Source of the DNA: Marinomonas agarivorans
GTDB taxonomy: Bacteria > Pseudomonadota > Gammaproteobacteria > Pseudomonadales > Marinomonadaceae
Direction: 5' to 3'
Length of the DNA: 64,000 nt
Assembly (NCBI GenBank): GCA_002173415.2
Contig: NHNK02000001.1
Coordinates: 124,001-188,000, forward strand
A model generated the notes under the pieces. It was not told where the DNA came from and did not search any database. It was given only the letters and a program-made list of their open reading frames with translations. Both the position numbers and the translations under genes were made by a program. Positions 8,992 to 17,631 of this stretch are shown piece after piece. Position 1 is the first letter of the stretch. Each line of letters begins with the position of its first letter.

Positions 8992-9951
8992 ATGCATAAC
9001 CTAGTAAAGGATCTAGCCTTTATTATTCATTCGGATCTAATTTATCAAGGCTTTGATCTATCGCCTTATTGGTTACCCAATGTGTCAGAAGAACTGACGA
9101 AGTTAGAGCAGAATCACACAACATTGTTAACGCATTTACAGCAGTCAAAATCCCATTTTTGGGGATGCTATTTTGAAAGTTTGTTTTCCTATGCGATTCA
9201 ACATCTTTCTAGCTTGGACATAGTGTTCGAGCATCAACAAATCATTCGTGATGGGAAAACCTTGGGTGAGGTTGATATGCTGGTGCAAACCCCTCAAGGA
9301 CAATTGCATCAATTTGAATTGGCTATTAAATTTTATCTGCAAACCGTAGCAAGCAAATCGCAAGACAACACTTACCGCTGGCTAGGTCCTAATAAAAATG
9401 ACAGTTTTGATAAAAAGTACCATCGCGCCAACGAACACCAATTGCAAATGCTGGCAACCGATGCTGGGCAAGCTCTTCTTCATAAACATGCTTGTTCCAG
9501 CGAAGTTACTTCACACTTGTTGATGTTCGGCTATCTCTATCAACATATCGATAAGCATTTAATAGCAAAGCTAACCACAAGATCGTTTTTAGCAAAGCCA
9601 TATTGTGACTTTTCATTGGTTAATTCGGCTGCTATTCAGGGATATTGGTGTTTCATAGAAGATTTGAGTGGTTTTGAGCAATGTTTTATTGCCGCACAGG
9701 AACTGAAGAAACTCGAATGGCTTTTTCCCATACCTGAGACGGTTAATACTTTGTATGAACTTGAGCAACAAAGTTTGTTGCTAGACCAAGATTTGGCGAC
9801 CGATTTTAAGCAACTACAGCACTCGTTGTTAAATGGCTTTATTGACGATGATAGGCCAAGACACTTTTTACTTAGTTTCTGGGAGCAAGACCAAAATAGA
9901 GTGAAAAAAATACAACAGATACGTTTATTTATCGTTCCTTCATCTTGGTAA
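8992..9951 (+). CDS. DUF1853 family protein
   Basis: A 319-aa soluble protein. The central region has a nuclease-like pattern: ES near FESLFSYAIQHL, then GEVDMLVQ and QFELAIKFYL, i.e. D-x(n)-E-x-K spacing of the PD-(D/E)xK superfamily. This layout is characteristic of DUF1853. A nuclease role is inference from motif spacing; the family has no established function. It follows yqcC by 3 nt and forms a two-gene operon with it. The stop codon lies inside a 15-bp tandem duplication (9938-9967), so the last codons may have changed recently. Confidence 0.75.
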   Translation: MHNLVKDLAFIIHSDLIYQGFDLSPYWLPNVSEELTKLEQNHTTLLTHLQQSKSHFWGCYFESLFSYAIQHLSSLDIVFEHQQIIRDGKTLGEVDMLVQTPQGQLHQFELAIKFYLQTVASKSQDNTYRWLGPNKNDSFDKKYHRANEHQLQMLATDAGQALLHKHACSSEVTSHLLMFGYLYQHIDKHLIAKLTTRSFLAKPYCDFSLVNSAAIQGYWCFIEDLSGFEQCFIAAQELKKLEWLFPIPETVNTLYELEQQSLLLDQDLATDFKQLQHSLLNGFIDDDRPRHFLLSFWEQDQNRVKKIQQIRLFIVPSSW

Positions 9952-9967
9952 TCTTCATCTTGGTAAT
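9938..9967. repeat. 15-bp perfect tandem duplication across a stop codon
   Basis: The two identical 15-bp units are 9938-9952 and 9953-9967. The stop of the DUF1853 gene (9949-9951) lies in the first copy; a second TAA occurs at the same place in the second copy. Confidence 0.9.
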
Positions 9968-10057
9968 AAGGTATAGGCAGTTTTATTAATGCATTTCCTT
10001 GTCTCCGGCAGCGCATCTTCTTAGACTAGGTAAAATTTACTTATTATTGGATCATTC

Positions 10058-10900
10058 GTGTCAGTTTTTCACCGTCTTATTTGCCCACTCGACCAACTCC
10101 CTTTACAAGAACAATCTGGCGCCTTTGTTTGTGCAAAAGGTCATAGTTTTGATCTGGCAAAAAGTGGTTACCTGAACTTATTGCCAGTGCAGAAGAAACA
10201 CTCAAAAGACCCTGGGGACAGCAAGGAGATGGTGCGAGCAAGGCAGGATTTTCTCAATAGTGATGCCTATTTACCAATTGCATTAAATTTAATTCAACAG
10301 CTCGATCGACTATGTTTTTCATCTAACATGGAAAAAACAACCTCTATACTCGATGCAGGTTGTGGCGAAGGCTATTATCTGTCTTATTTGCAAGAACACT
10401 ACCAAGAGAAGTTAGTACAGAGTATAGGCTTAGATATTTCTAAATGGGCAGTGCAAGTGGCGAGTAAACGCAATAAAAACCTAGGTTGGATTGTTGGATC
10501 AAACGCAAACTTACCAATGCCTGAAGCACGCTTTCAAGTGGTTTTATCTCTGTTTGGTTTTCCTGTTTGGTCTGAATTTCACCGCGTTCTGACGGATGAT
10601 GGTTATGTTATTCTAGTGAATGCTGGTGAAAACCACTTACGTGAATTAAGAGAAATTCTGTACCCAGAATTAAAAGAGTATCGAGCAAGTCATTATGATG
10701 ATCTTGTCGGGTTTGAAGTGGAAAAAGAAGAGACATTGCGTTTTTCTTTTCACCTAGATTCAAACGCGATGATAACGGCGTTATCAAGTATGACGCCCCA
10801 CTTTTACAAAGCGTCTTATAATGGAAAACAACGTCTCTCACAAATGAACAGTTTAACCGTTACCAGTGATGTTCGAGTGACGTGCTTGCGAAAAATTTAA
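10058..10900 (+). CDS. rlmA: 23S rRNA (guanine-N1)-methyltransferase RlmA
   Basis: A SAM-dependent enzyme of 280 aa that methylates G745 of 23S rRNA in E. coli. The N-terminal zinc module reads ICPLDQLPL...FVCAKGHSFDLAKSGYLNLLPVQ, followed by the family motif DPGDSKEMVRAR and a Rossmann methyltransferase domain with SAM motif ILDAGCGEGYY near residue 98. E. coli has CPLC in the first zinc half-site; here it is CPLD, so one Cys ligand is Asp. The start is GTG 10058; no ATG precedes the zinc motif. The gene is close to the downstream carbonic anhydrase (15 nt), so they are likely co-transcribed. Confidence 0.9.
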   Translation: MSVFHRLICPLDQLPLQEQSGAFVCAKGHSFDLAKSGYLNLLPVQKKHSKDPGDSKEMVRARQDFLNSDAYLPIALNLIQQLDRLCFSSNMEKTTSILDAGCGEGYYLSYLQEHYQEKLVQSIGLDISKWAVQVASKRNKNLGWIVGSNANLPMPEARFQVVLSLFGFPVWSEFHRVLTDDGYVILVNAGENHLRELREILYPELKEYRASHYDDLVGFEVEKEETLRFSFHLDSNAMITALSSMTPHFYKASYNGKQRLSQMNSLTVTSDVRVTCLRKI

Positions 10901-10915
10901 ACAAAGGGGTTGTGT

Positions 10916-11611
10916 GTGGCAAAACTAGATCATCTTTTTCAAAATAATAAAGATTGGGCTCAATCAATAGTCAAAAAGCAGCCTGACTTTTTTACATTGC
11001 TCGCCAAACAGCAGCAACCAGAATACCTATGGATTGGTTGTGCAGACAGTCGAGTACCAGCAAACGAAATTATTAACCTCTTGCCAGGCGAAGTATTTGT
11101 TCATCGCAATATTGCCAATATGGTGGTGCATTCAGACTTAAATTGTCTTTCGGTTATTCAATATGCTGTTGAGGTACTAAAAGTAAAACACATCATGGTT
11201 GTTGGACATTATGGCTGTGGTGGTATTAATGCCGCGCTGACTTCTCAACTGGCTAGGTTAGATAAAGTTCAAACGCGTAGCGCTAAGGCAAATAGTGCCC
11301 AAGTAGACAATTCTCAAATAAATGGCGGTGAAAAAAAGGTCAATATAGGACTGGTCGAAAATTGGCTAAATCACATTAAAGATGTCTATCGAGTGCATCA
11401 AGATGAGTTACAACGCATTAATGATCCAGTGAAGAAATCAGATCGTTTATGCGAATTAAATGTTATTGAGCAAGTGGCAAATGTATGCCAGACAACCATT
11501 GTTCAAGAAGCATGGCAAAAAGGGCAGGAGTTACAAATACATGGTTGGATTTACAGCATCAAAAACGGTCTAATCAAAGACCTAAATGTCACAGCACCTT
11601 CACTTGAATAA
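10916..11611 (+). CDS. can: Beta-carbonic anhydrase with a long loop insertion
   Basis: Zinc enzyme interconverting CO2 and bicarbonate. I chose GTG 10916 because AAAGGGG lies 6 nt upstream and the numbering then matches E. coli Can exactly: zinc ligands C42, D44, H98 and C101, with W39 and R64 of the regulatory bicarbonate site. A TTG at 10910 in the same frame would add two residues but overlaps the RBS. The protein is 231 aa. Between GCGG (103) and GLVENWL there are about 41 residues where E. coli has about 10; the extra segment (roughly 109-142) is rich in S, Q, N and K. It is downstream of rlmA on the same strand. Confidence 0.93.
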   Translation: MAKLDHLFQNNKDWAQSIVKKQPDFFTLLAKQQQPEYLWIGCADSRVPANEIINLLPGEVFVHRNIANMVVHSDLNCLSVIQYAVEVLKVKHIMVVGHYGCGGINAALTSQLARLDKVQTRSAKANSAQVDNSQINGGEKKVNIGLVENWLNHIKDVYRVHQDELQRINDPVKKSDRLCELNVIEQVANVCQTTIVQEAWQKGQELQIHGWIYSIKNGLIKDLNVTAPSLE

Positions 11612-11637
11612 CAATACCGTTTTAAATATGTGGTAGT

Positions 11638-12681
11638 TTACTCTACCAATAATGAAGAGTTTGCACTTTCATCTGCTGCTAATTTTGCTTGAAATGATGC
11701 CGCCTTATTAAATTTTTCCAATTCTTGTAAATAGGCGGGATCATTCGTAATTTCCTTGGCGCAAGTAGATATTAGGTTACGAAGCCAAATGTGACCTGAA
11801 TCATGTTGCAATAATTGACTCCATAACATTTTTAACTCCACGGAAGGAATATCAAACGGTGGTGGAATAGCAACAATAGCTGGGTTATTTTGCATAAAAC
11901 GCGTAGCTAATAACGGCAATGTTGTGATTAAACCAAGCTGCTCTGTTGCTCGAATGGCAACACTGTAATTACGGGTAAAAAGGCGAATGTTCCGTTTTAG
12001 GTTCATACCACTTAGAGTGGAGTCAACCCAACCTAATTTTTGCACTTCATTCGGTTCCACACCAACACCGACACCAAATCCTGTTTTATTTACCCATACA
12101 TGTTGAGATTTAACGTAACTTTCTAAATCTGGGGTTTGTGCAAATGCACTATCTGCCGGCGCTAAGCAAGCAAATTTATCGGTCCAAATTGATCTTTGAT
12201 GGAATGATTGGGGCAAGGTGTCGAATTTATTAATAATAAGATCAACTTTTCCTTGCTCTACATCATGAAAATTGATGTCACTAGGGTTCATTACATCAAG
12301 AATGACATTCGGTGCTTCGGTTTGCAGACGATCAAGCAGAGGAGGAATTAAAATTGCTTCGGCATAATCACTTGCCATAATACGAAAGACACGAGTGCTG
12401 GTTTGCGGGTCAAAGCTTTGGGCTAGATGCAACACCTCATCAACCGATTGTAAGATAATAGCAACACGGGAGTGCAGTTGTTCGGCCAATGCAGTAGGGC
12501 GCATGCCATCACTGGTTCTGACTAAAAGAGGGTCTTCAAATAAGTCCCGTAAACGACGCAAACCATTGCTCATAGCAGGCTGCGTAATACCTAATTGATA
12601 GGCTGCATTAGTGACACTTTGTTCACGTAATAAAGCATCAAGATAACGAAGTAAATTCAGATCAACCTTGTTCAACTGCAT
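11638..12681 (-). CDS. LysR-family transcriptional regulator
   Basis: A 347-aa LysR protein. The N-terminal winged helix-turn-helix is LNLLRYLDALLREQSVTNAAYQLGITQPAMSNGLRRLRDLFEDPLLVR, of the NodD/LeuO-like subgroup, followed by an effector-binding domain (about 95-310). It is longer than usual (typical 290-320) because of a C-terminal extension rich in A, K and S. It is convergent with the carbonic anhydrase gene and about 220 bp from the AGE-epimerase gene on the same strand. Its target cannot be read from the sequence. Confidence 0.85.
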   Translation of the reverse strand: MQLNKVDLNLLRYLDALLREQSVTNAAYQLGITQPAMSNGLRRLRDLFEDPLLVRTSDGMRPTALAEQLHSRVAIILQSVDEVLHLAQSFDPQTSTRVFRIMASDYAEAILIPPLLDRLQTEAPNVILDVMNPSDINFHDVEQGKVDLIINKFDTLPQSFHQRSIWTDKFACLAPADSAFAQTPDLESYVKSQHVWVNKTGFGVGVGVEPNEVQKLGWVDSTLSGMNLKRNIRLFTRNYSVAIRATEQLGLITTLPLLATRFMQNNPAIVAIPPPFDIPSVELKMLWSQLLQHDSGHIWLRNLISTCAKEITNDPAYLQELEKFNKAASFQAKLAADESANSSLLVE

Positions 12682-12724
12682 AACTCAACGACCTAAATTG
12701 CTAGTACAAATTATTGAGGAAAGC

Positions 12725-12763
12725 TTGTAACGTTTTCTAATGAAATTTGTAACGTTTTCTAAT
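12725..12763. repeat. Two 17-bp direct repeats, period 22
   Basis: Identical 17-bp blocks containing GTAACGTTTTCTAAT lie at 12725-12741 and 12747-12763, upstream of the LysR gene. Both contain AACGTT, a self-complementary hexamer, so autoregulatory operator sites are as plausible as a slippage duplication. Confidence 0.75.
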
Positions 12764-12904
12764 AAAAAAAGTGGCGGCATCATACCTGATTTGCCCGTTA
12801 ATGAAAAATAACAAAATACACAAATAGTGCTGTCAGTAAAAAAGACGGCGCTTTTTATAACCGCCTTTTCTCTTTGAAGTTTGTTAATTTCAATGATTTG
12901 TTCA

Positions 12905-14089
12905 TTAACGTTTTAGAAGTGAAAGCACTTCATAACAGGCGCCCATCGTATGGTAGTCTGTTTTTCCTGCTGGGCTTTTACAATCATCATAAGCGTGATT
13001 ATCAGCCGTTAAAATACGATACCAAGCGCCATATTTATGATCGATCATGTGATCCCAAGCATAAGACCAAATTTGTTCATAAATACCCCAGTACTTTTCC
13101 TCTCCCGTCACCTTGGCTAGCCAAGCCGCCGCTGCGAAAGATTCGGCTTGAACCCAGAAATATTTATCATCATCGCAGATTTGATTATCTGGTGCGTAGC
13201 CATAATAAAGGCCCTTGTTTGTGTGATCCCATGCTTTGGACCATGCGTTATCAAACAAAGCCTTGGCCGTCTCTACTAACCAAGGCTTGGGAGATCTATC
13301 ATTTAATATCAATAAAAGTTTTGTCCACTCTGTTTGATGACCAGGTTGGAACCCCCAAGGGCGGAACAAATGTTTTGGATTATCTAAATTATAGTCCCAG
13401 TCAATTTGCCATTGAGCGTCGAAATGTTCCCATATTTGGCCGTCACTTAAACTTGCTTGTCGTTGACATATATTTTGAGCAAGCAGCTCAGCGCGATGTA
13501 AATAATGCAACTCTTGAGTGGCATCGTAAGCGGTCAACATGGCTTCACAACTATGCATATTGGCATTTTGACCACGATAAGGAGACACTTCTAGCCATTC
13601 ATCAGTGATTTCGTCTCGATACAGCCCATACTTATCATCCCAAAAATGTTGCTCCATTAATTGGTATGTCTCTGCTAACCAGCTTTTTGCATTGTCCATA
13701 CCACAACGATAGGCCTCGGCATACGCCAACATAACAAACGCCAAACCGTAGCAATGGTTGGTCTTATCTAAATCTTGCTGACCTTTTAATAACCAAACAT
13801 ACCCACCATCTGCTTTTTTATGTCGTTCCCGTAAATACCGAATACCATGCTGAACGGCTTCCAAATACTCAGGGTTTTTGGTGTGTTGGTACGCTTTGGC
13901 ATAATTAAAAACAAAGCGAGTACTACTGACTAAATGACGGGTTTCTTTATCATAAATGTTGCCATTGTCTTTGAAAAAGTGAAAAAAGCCACCATTTTTA
14001 TCAATACAGCGAGGGTGGTAAAATTCCATAGTTTGTTCTATGTGTTGTTGTAAAAAAGCGGGTTCTCGAAAAGTAGGTTGAATTTTCAT
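12905..14089 (-). CDS. AGE-family sugar epimerase/isomerase (mannose isomerase-like)
   Basis: A 394-aa cytoplasmic (alpha/alpha)6-barrel enzyme of the N-acylglucosamine 2-epimerase family. Family marks are FYHPRCIDKNGGFFHFF at the N-terminus, the central GQNANMHSCEAMLTAYD, RPWGFQPGHQTEWTKLL, WVQAESFAAAAWL and the C-terminal DYHTMGACYEVL. The histidines in NMH, PGHQ and DYH are in the places of the family's catalytic and substrate-binding histidines. Members convert mannose to fructose, cellobiose to an epimer, or epimerise N-acylglucosamine; the pattern looks nearest to D-mannose isomerase/YihS types. It is monocistronic. Substrate assignment is tentative. Confidence 0.85.
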   Translation of the reverse strand: MKIQPTFREPAFLQQHIEQTMEFYHPRCIDKNGGFFHFFKDNGNIYDKETRHLVSSTRFVFNYAKAYQHTKNPEYLEAVQHGIRYLRERHKKADGGYVWLLKGQQDLDKTNHCYGLAFVMLAYAEAYRCGMDNAKSWLAETYQLMEQHFWDDKYGLYRDEITDEWLEVSPYRGQNANMHSCEAMLTAYDATQELHYLHRAELLAQNICQRQASLSDGQIWEHFDAQWQIDWDYNLDNPKHLFRPWGFQPGHQTEWTKLLLILNDRSPKPWLVETAKALFDNAWSKAWDHTNKGLYYGYAPDNQICDDDKYFWVQAESFAAAAWLAKVTGEEKYWGIYEQIWSYAWDHMIDHKYGAWYRILTADNHAYDDCKSPAGKTDYHTMGACYEVLSLLKR

Positions 14090-14413
14090 AGCTAAAACTC
14101 ACTGGCAAAATAAAAAAAACGGCACTTCTGATATCTCGTTATTATCAGTTCCGTGGCAATTTATAGGTATGTTGTACGGAAACTTAACACGATGTAACGT
14201 AAAAAAACGATAAAATTCATAAAACATCAACATACTATTGGTCGTTTTTGAATGAATAAGTGTTTTATGAATTGGCATTTTTCATGACTAGACGCTAAGT
14301 TAAGGAAGGTATAAATAGGTAAGTTTAATAAAACATGAATAAACTCATAGGCATTTTAGGGCTCGAATGAACCTTCTTCATTTGTTACTGCGTTCAACAT
14401 CCTTTATGAGATT
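14090..14413. repeat. Intergenic gap with a 12-bp inverted repeat
   Basis: No gene is seen in this 324-bp divergent gap between the AGE epimerase and the pterin dehydratase. It contains a perfect 12-bp inverted repeat, AATTCATAAAAC at 14214-14225 with its complement at 14262-14273, separated by 36 nt. The gap should hold both promoters. I could not pick a convincing -35/-10 pair. Confidence 0.6.
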
Positions 14414-14419
14414 GTGGTT

Positions 14420-14746
14420 ATGTTGTTAGTTAATCAGGTTTGTAAAGGCGTAAATGAAATAATATCGCCACAATTAATGAAACAATTATCAGAGCAAATA
14501 CCAGATTGGCAACGTATTACAATCAATGAAGTTGAGCAATTGCATAGGGTATTTCATTTTTCTGATTTTAATCAGGCTATGCAATTTGCCCATCAAGTTG
14601 CTGAATTAGCAGAGCAAGAAAACCATCACCCAATGCTAACGATAGAGTGGGGGAAAGTTACAATACATTGGTGGAGCCATTCTAATAAGAATATTAGTCT
14701 TTACGACTTGATCTGTGCCGCAAAAACAGATCAGTTATTGATTTGA
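14420..14746 (+). CDS. phhB: Pterin-4a-carbinolamine dehydratase
   Basis: A 108-aa protein that recycles the tetrahydrobiopterin cofactor by dehydrating 4a-hydroxytetrahydrobiopterin. The family core is present: WQRITINEVEQLHRVFHFSDFNQAMQFAHQVAELAEQENHHPMLTIEW, with catalytic ENHHP, then VTIHWWSHSNKNISLYDLICA. The usual THxxxGLT reads SHSNKNIS here, a conservative variant. ATG 14420 is chosen because GAG 14408-14410 is 9 nt upstream; a GTG at 14414 would add two residues. No phenylalanine hydroxylase is in the window. It is 34 bp upstream of the MmcQ/YjbR gene and probably co-transcribed with it. Confidence 0.88.
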   Translation: MLLVNQVCKGVNEIISPQLMKQLSEQIPDWQRITINEVEQLHRVFHFSDFNQAMQFAHQVAELAEQENHHPMLTIEWGKVTIHWWSHSNKNISLYDLICAAKTDQLLI

Positions 14747-14780
14747 TCGAAATAATTAAAGTGAATAAAAGGTAATAGTT

Positions 14781-15197
14781 ATGTCACACGATATACAGCA
14801 AGATGATTTAGAAGCCATTAATCCATTTTCAGAAGAAGCGCTTATCTGGATTCGCTACCTGAGTGGAAAATTAGGTGCTGTATACAGTTTCCCCTTTGGC
14901 GATGACGTCATGGTTTTCAAAGTATGTCATAAAGTATTTGCCTTGCTTGCTTCCGACAAAGGGGTTTTACGTATTAATTTAAAATGTGACCCAGATAGAG
15001 CGATTGAATTGAGAGATATTTTTGAAAGTGTCATCCCTGGTTATCACATGAACAAAAGGCATTGGAATACGGTAATAATGAACGGAGAGTTACCTCAAGG
15101 GGAAATAGAAAGTCAGATTGACCACTCATACGAACTGGTTGTTGGTGGTCTAAATACTCAACAGAAAGAATTATTATCGTCATACCAGAAGAAATAG
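14781..15197 (+). CDS. MmcQ/YjbR family protein
   Basis: A small 138-aa protein of the MmcQ/YjbR (double-wing, cyanophage-like) fold. Characteristic signs are FPFGDDVMVFKVCHKVFALL near residue 38, RINLKCDPDRAIELRD, the PGYHMNKRHWNTV block, and a C-terminal SYELVVGGL. The family has a DNA-binding-like fold but no agreed function. It lies behind phhB with 34 bp between them and a separate RBS (AAAAGGTAATAG). Confidence 0.85.
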   Translation: MSHDIQQDDLEAINPFSEEALIWIRYLSGKLGAVYSFPFGDDVMVFKVCHKVFALLASDKGVLRINLKCDPDRAIELRDIFESVIPGYHMNKRHWNTVIMNGELPQGEIESQIDHSYELVVGGLNTQQKELLSSYQKK

Positions 15198-15338
15198 AAA
15201 AAGCGCTTAAAATAGCGGTTCAATTCGCTAACAAGTAAACGAAACATTAAATTCACCTGTGTTTTTACGGATACCTTACTCGCCCTTTATTTTAAATGGA
15301 TTTTGCTAGGAAAAGGGCGCAAACCTCTTGTCAGAAAA

Positions 15339-16706
15339 CTAAATAACTTTTGAAAAAGCTTGTGTTGTTGCAGCATTCAAATAAGCATCAAACGCCATAG
15401 CAATACTTCGAATTAATAAACGTCCCTCGGCTAAAACCATAATACTTTTTGGGGTTATTGTGATCAAACCGTCTGTCAGAAACGTATTTAACTTAATTAA
15501 TTCTGCTTTAAAATAGTGATCAAAGTTAATAGAAAATTGTTTGCTAATGGCGTCTTTATCAAGCATGAAATTACACATCAATGCTTTAATCACCGCACCA
15601 CGAATTATGTCGTCTTGTGAGAGAGAAACCCCTTTTTCGACTGCCTGACCTTTGTCTTCAATTGCCTGATAATAATCTTTAAGCTTCTTAGTATTTTGAG
15701 CATAAGCCTTCCCAATAGAACTAATTGAAGAGACACCTAAGCCTAATAAATCACACTCTCCCTTAGTGGTATATCCTTGAAAATTCCGGTGTAAAATTTG
15801 CTGTTTCTGTGCCAATGCGAGTTCGTCATCGGGTTTAGCAAAGTGATCCATACCTATTGCCACATACCCATTTGCTGTAAAGTGCGCCATAGCATCTAAC
15901 ATGAGAGACAATTTTTCATCGCCACTGGGTAACCACTCATCTCGTATTTTTCGTTGAGCAGCAAAACGGGTCGGCAAATGAGCATAACTAAATAATGAAA
16001 TACGATCAGGGTTCAACAGCATGACTTTCTCTAATGTCTGTTGAAAACGTGCAGACGTTTGATGGGGTAAGCCATAAATTAAATCCAAATTAATCGAATC
16101 ATAATTTAATTCCCGCGCACGAGTGAGGAGTGCTTGAACAAATTCCGTATCCTGAACTCGGTTAATGGCCTCCTGCACAATAAGATTGGTGTCTTGTAAA
16201 CCGAAACTAAGTCGATTGAAACCAAGATTTTTTAAATGATCCAATAAATTTAACTCAATCTCCCTAGGATCAATTTCAATACTCATTTCTACCTGTGTTT
16301 GAAACTGAAAATGCTGTCGTAATATCCCCATTAAACGCGTAAATTGCCCGGCAGATAAAAAACTTGGCGTTCCACCACCAAGGTGTAATTGGATGACCTT
16401 GTGATGCGTAAAAAGCGGTGCTCGATTCACAATTTCTTGTTCAAGGTAATCCAAATAACGATCAGCTTTATTTTTTTGCCTTGTTACTATTTTATTGCAG
16501 CCACAGTAGTAGCACATACTGTGGCAAAAAGGCACGTGTACATAGAGAGACAATTGCTTGTTGGTTGAATCTTGTATTGCCAACTTAAAGTCTTCTTGAT
16601 CAAAACGATTGTGAAACTCTAATGCTGTTGGATAGGAGGTATATCGAGGACCATTCAAATTGTACTTGTTTAACAACTCAGGGCGTAATTGTGGCGTTTC
16701 TATCAT
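15339..16706 (-). CDS. hemN: Oxygen-independent coproporphyrinogen III oxidase HemN
   Basis: A radical-SAM enzyme that decarboxylates coproporphyrinogen III to protoporphyrinogen IX without oxygen. The protein is 455 aa from the chosen ATG 16706; an in-frame start 30 nt upstream (16736) gives the MAICLKNGNN extension, which family alignments do not need. The [4Fe-4S]-SAM motif CHSMCYYCGC is near residue 60, followed by LHLGGGTPSFL, the SIEIDPRE block, GFNRLSFGLQD and LDLIYGLPHQT, with the HemN C-terminal domain after 330. An ANR/FNR box lies about 95 bp upstream, consistent with induction at low oxygen. It is monocistronic. Confidence 0.95.
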   Translation of the reverse strand: MIETPQLRPELLNKYNLNGPRYTSYPTALEFHNRFDQEDFKLAIQDSTNKQLSLYVHVPFCHSMCYYCGCNKIVTRQKNKADRYLDYLEQEIVNRAPLFTHHKVIQLHLGGGTPSFLSAGQFTRLMGILRQHFQFQTQVEMSIEIDPREIELNLLDHLKNLGFNRLSFGLQDTNLIVQEAINRVQDTEFVQALLTRARELNYDSINLDLIYGLPHQTSARFQQTLEKVMLLNPDRISLFSYAHLPTRFAAQRKIRDEWLPSGDEKLSLMLDAMAHFTANGYVAIGMDHFAKPDDELALAQKQQILHRNFQGYTTKGECDLLGLGVSSISSIGKAYAQNTKKLKDYYQAIEDKGQAVEKGVSLSQDDIIRGAVIKALMCNFMLDKDAISKQFSINFDHYFKAELIKLNTFLTDGLITITPKSIMVLAEGRLLIRSIAMAFDAYLNAATTQAFSKVI

Positions 16707-16800
16707 GTTGTTTCCATTTTTGAGACAAATTGCCAACAGGCAGATATAGTCAATAAGTGCTAAATAGTTGCAATTATCGCAACCCCTGTATGTAACAACG

Positions 16801-16814
16801 TTGAGTTAAATCAA
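16801..16814 (-). promoter_or_regulatory. ANR/FNR-type operator upstream of hemN
   Basis: The plus-strand sequence TTGAGTTAAATCAA matches the FNR/ANR consensus TTGAT-N4-ATCAA with one change (G for T at position 5). It is 94 bp upstream of the chosen hemN start, where activation by FNR-type proteins is expected. hemN is a known ANR/FNR target in related bacteria. Confidence 0.7.
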
Positions 16815-17263
16815 GAATTATTTGAATAGTGAGAAGCTGTACGAACTAAGTATCTAGTACTGATTTTGATTTATCGATTTCTATTAATGAAACGTTTTTT
16901 CCATTTCTCTTCGACCTGACTCACTAAAAAGTCCGTAAAATCAGGGGCTTATTCAGAGTCTTATTTTAGTACCCTAGTCTGTGGGTGTCCCGTCCACACG
17001 TTAAAACAGAATAAAACGTCGTCGAATGTGTATTTATTTTTCGGGAGTTAGTGAGGAAATGTCGTTTACTGTGTGGAAATGGTGGTAAATCAGTAAATTG
17101 GCTAAGTTTTCTTGTTTAGCGTGTTAAGTTGTCCCGTCCACACGTTAAGCAGGAACAAAACATCGCCAAACGTGTTTCAAATTTTTGGGAATATGTAGCG
17201 AAAAATCGATTGCTGTGTGGAACGCGGATAAACCAGAAAAAGTTCTTTAACAATGCAAAATTA

Positions 17264-17305
17264 AAAACCACTGGGTTGTCGCAACGTCGGCAACGCCAGT
17301 GGTTT
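17264..17305 (-). terminator. Terminator hairpin, duplicated copy
   Basis: A 10-bp stem (17265-17274 with 17296-17305) is followed on the minus strand by a T-rich stretch. It is the copy-B counterpart of the terminator at 17574-17617, retained behind the truncated antirepressor fragment. Confidence 0.65.
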
Positions 17306-17319
17306 ACTACTTGGTTTCG

Positions 17320-17435
17320 TTATCGTTTTTCGTCTTCATCCAGCAGCAATTTACCGCTTTTTTGTTTGAGCTGTTCGATCACCTCATTGACCCAATAGGG
17401 GTTAATATCGTGCTCGGGTTTGAGGTAAAGGTCGG
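17320..17435 (-). pseudogene. Antirepressor C-terminal fragment (duplicated, no start)
   Basis: A minus-strand reading frame encodes about 38 residues nearly identical to the end of the intact antirepressor (both contain SGKLLLDEDE or a close variant, and end in R-stop). It begins abruptly at the copy B/C junction (17435) and has no start codon. The last residues read EKR here and ENR in the intact gene. It is inert unless fused. Confidence 0.85.
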
Positions 17436-17573
17436 TGTCCCGTCCACACGTTAAGCAGGAATAAAACGTCGCCAAACGTGTTTCAAATTTTCGGGAATAT
17501 GTAGCGAAAAATCGATTACTGTGTGGAATATGGATAAATCAGAGAACGCTCTTTAACAAAATACGGAAATGAA

Positions 17574-17617
17574 AAAACCACGGGGATTGTGACTGCAATT
17601 TACAACCCAGTGGTTTA
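17574..17617 (-). terminator. Rho-independent terminator of the antirepressor gene
   Basis: Stem 17575-17590 with about 17602-17616 pairs AAACCAC...TTGT with ACAACCCAGTGGTTT, and the minus strand continues into TTTTTT. It lies about 15 bp beyond the antirepressor stop. Confidence 0.75.
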
Positions 17618-17631
17618 CTGCTTAGTTTTAC

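Noticed and set aside
10910-10915. TTG start for carbonic anhydrase
   Set aside because: It overlaps the AAAGGGG Shine-Dalgarno; GTG 10916 gives standard spacing and zinc-ligand numbering.
12874-13608. 244-codon plus-strand ORF
   Set aside because: It lies inside the well-supported AGE-family gene on the other strand, and its translation has no family pattern.
17129-17398. 89-codon plus-strand ORF
   Set aside because: It overlaps the duplicated antirepressor tail and terminator on the opposite strand and has no RBS.
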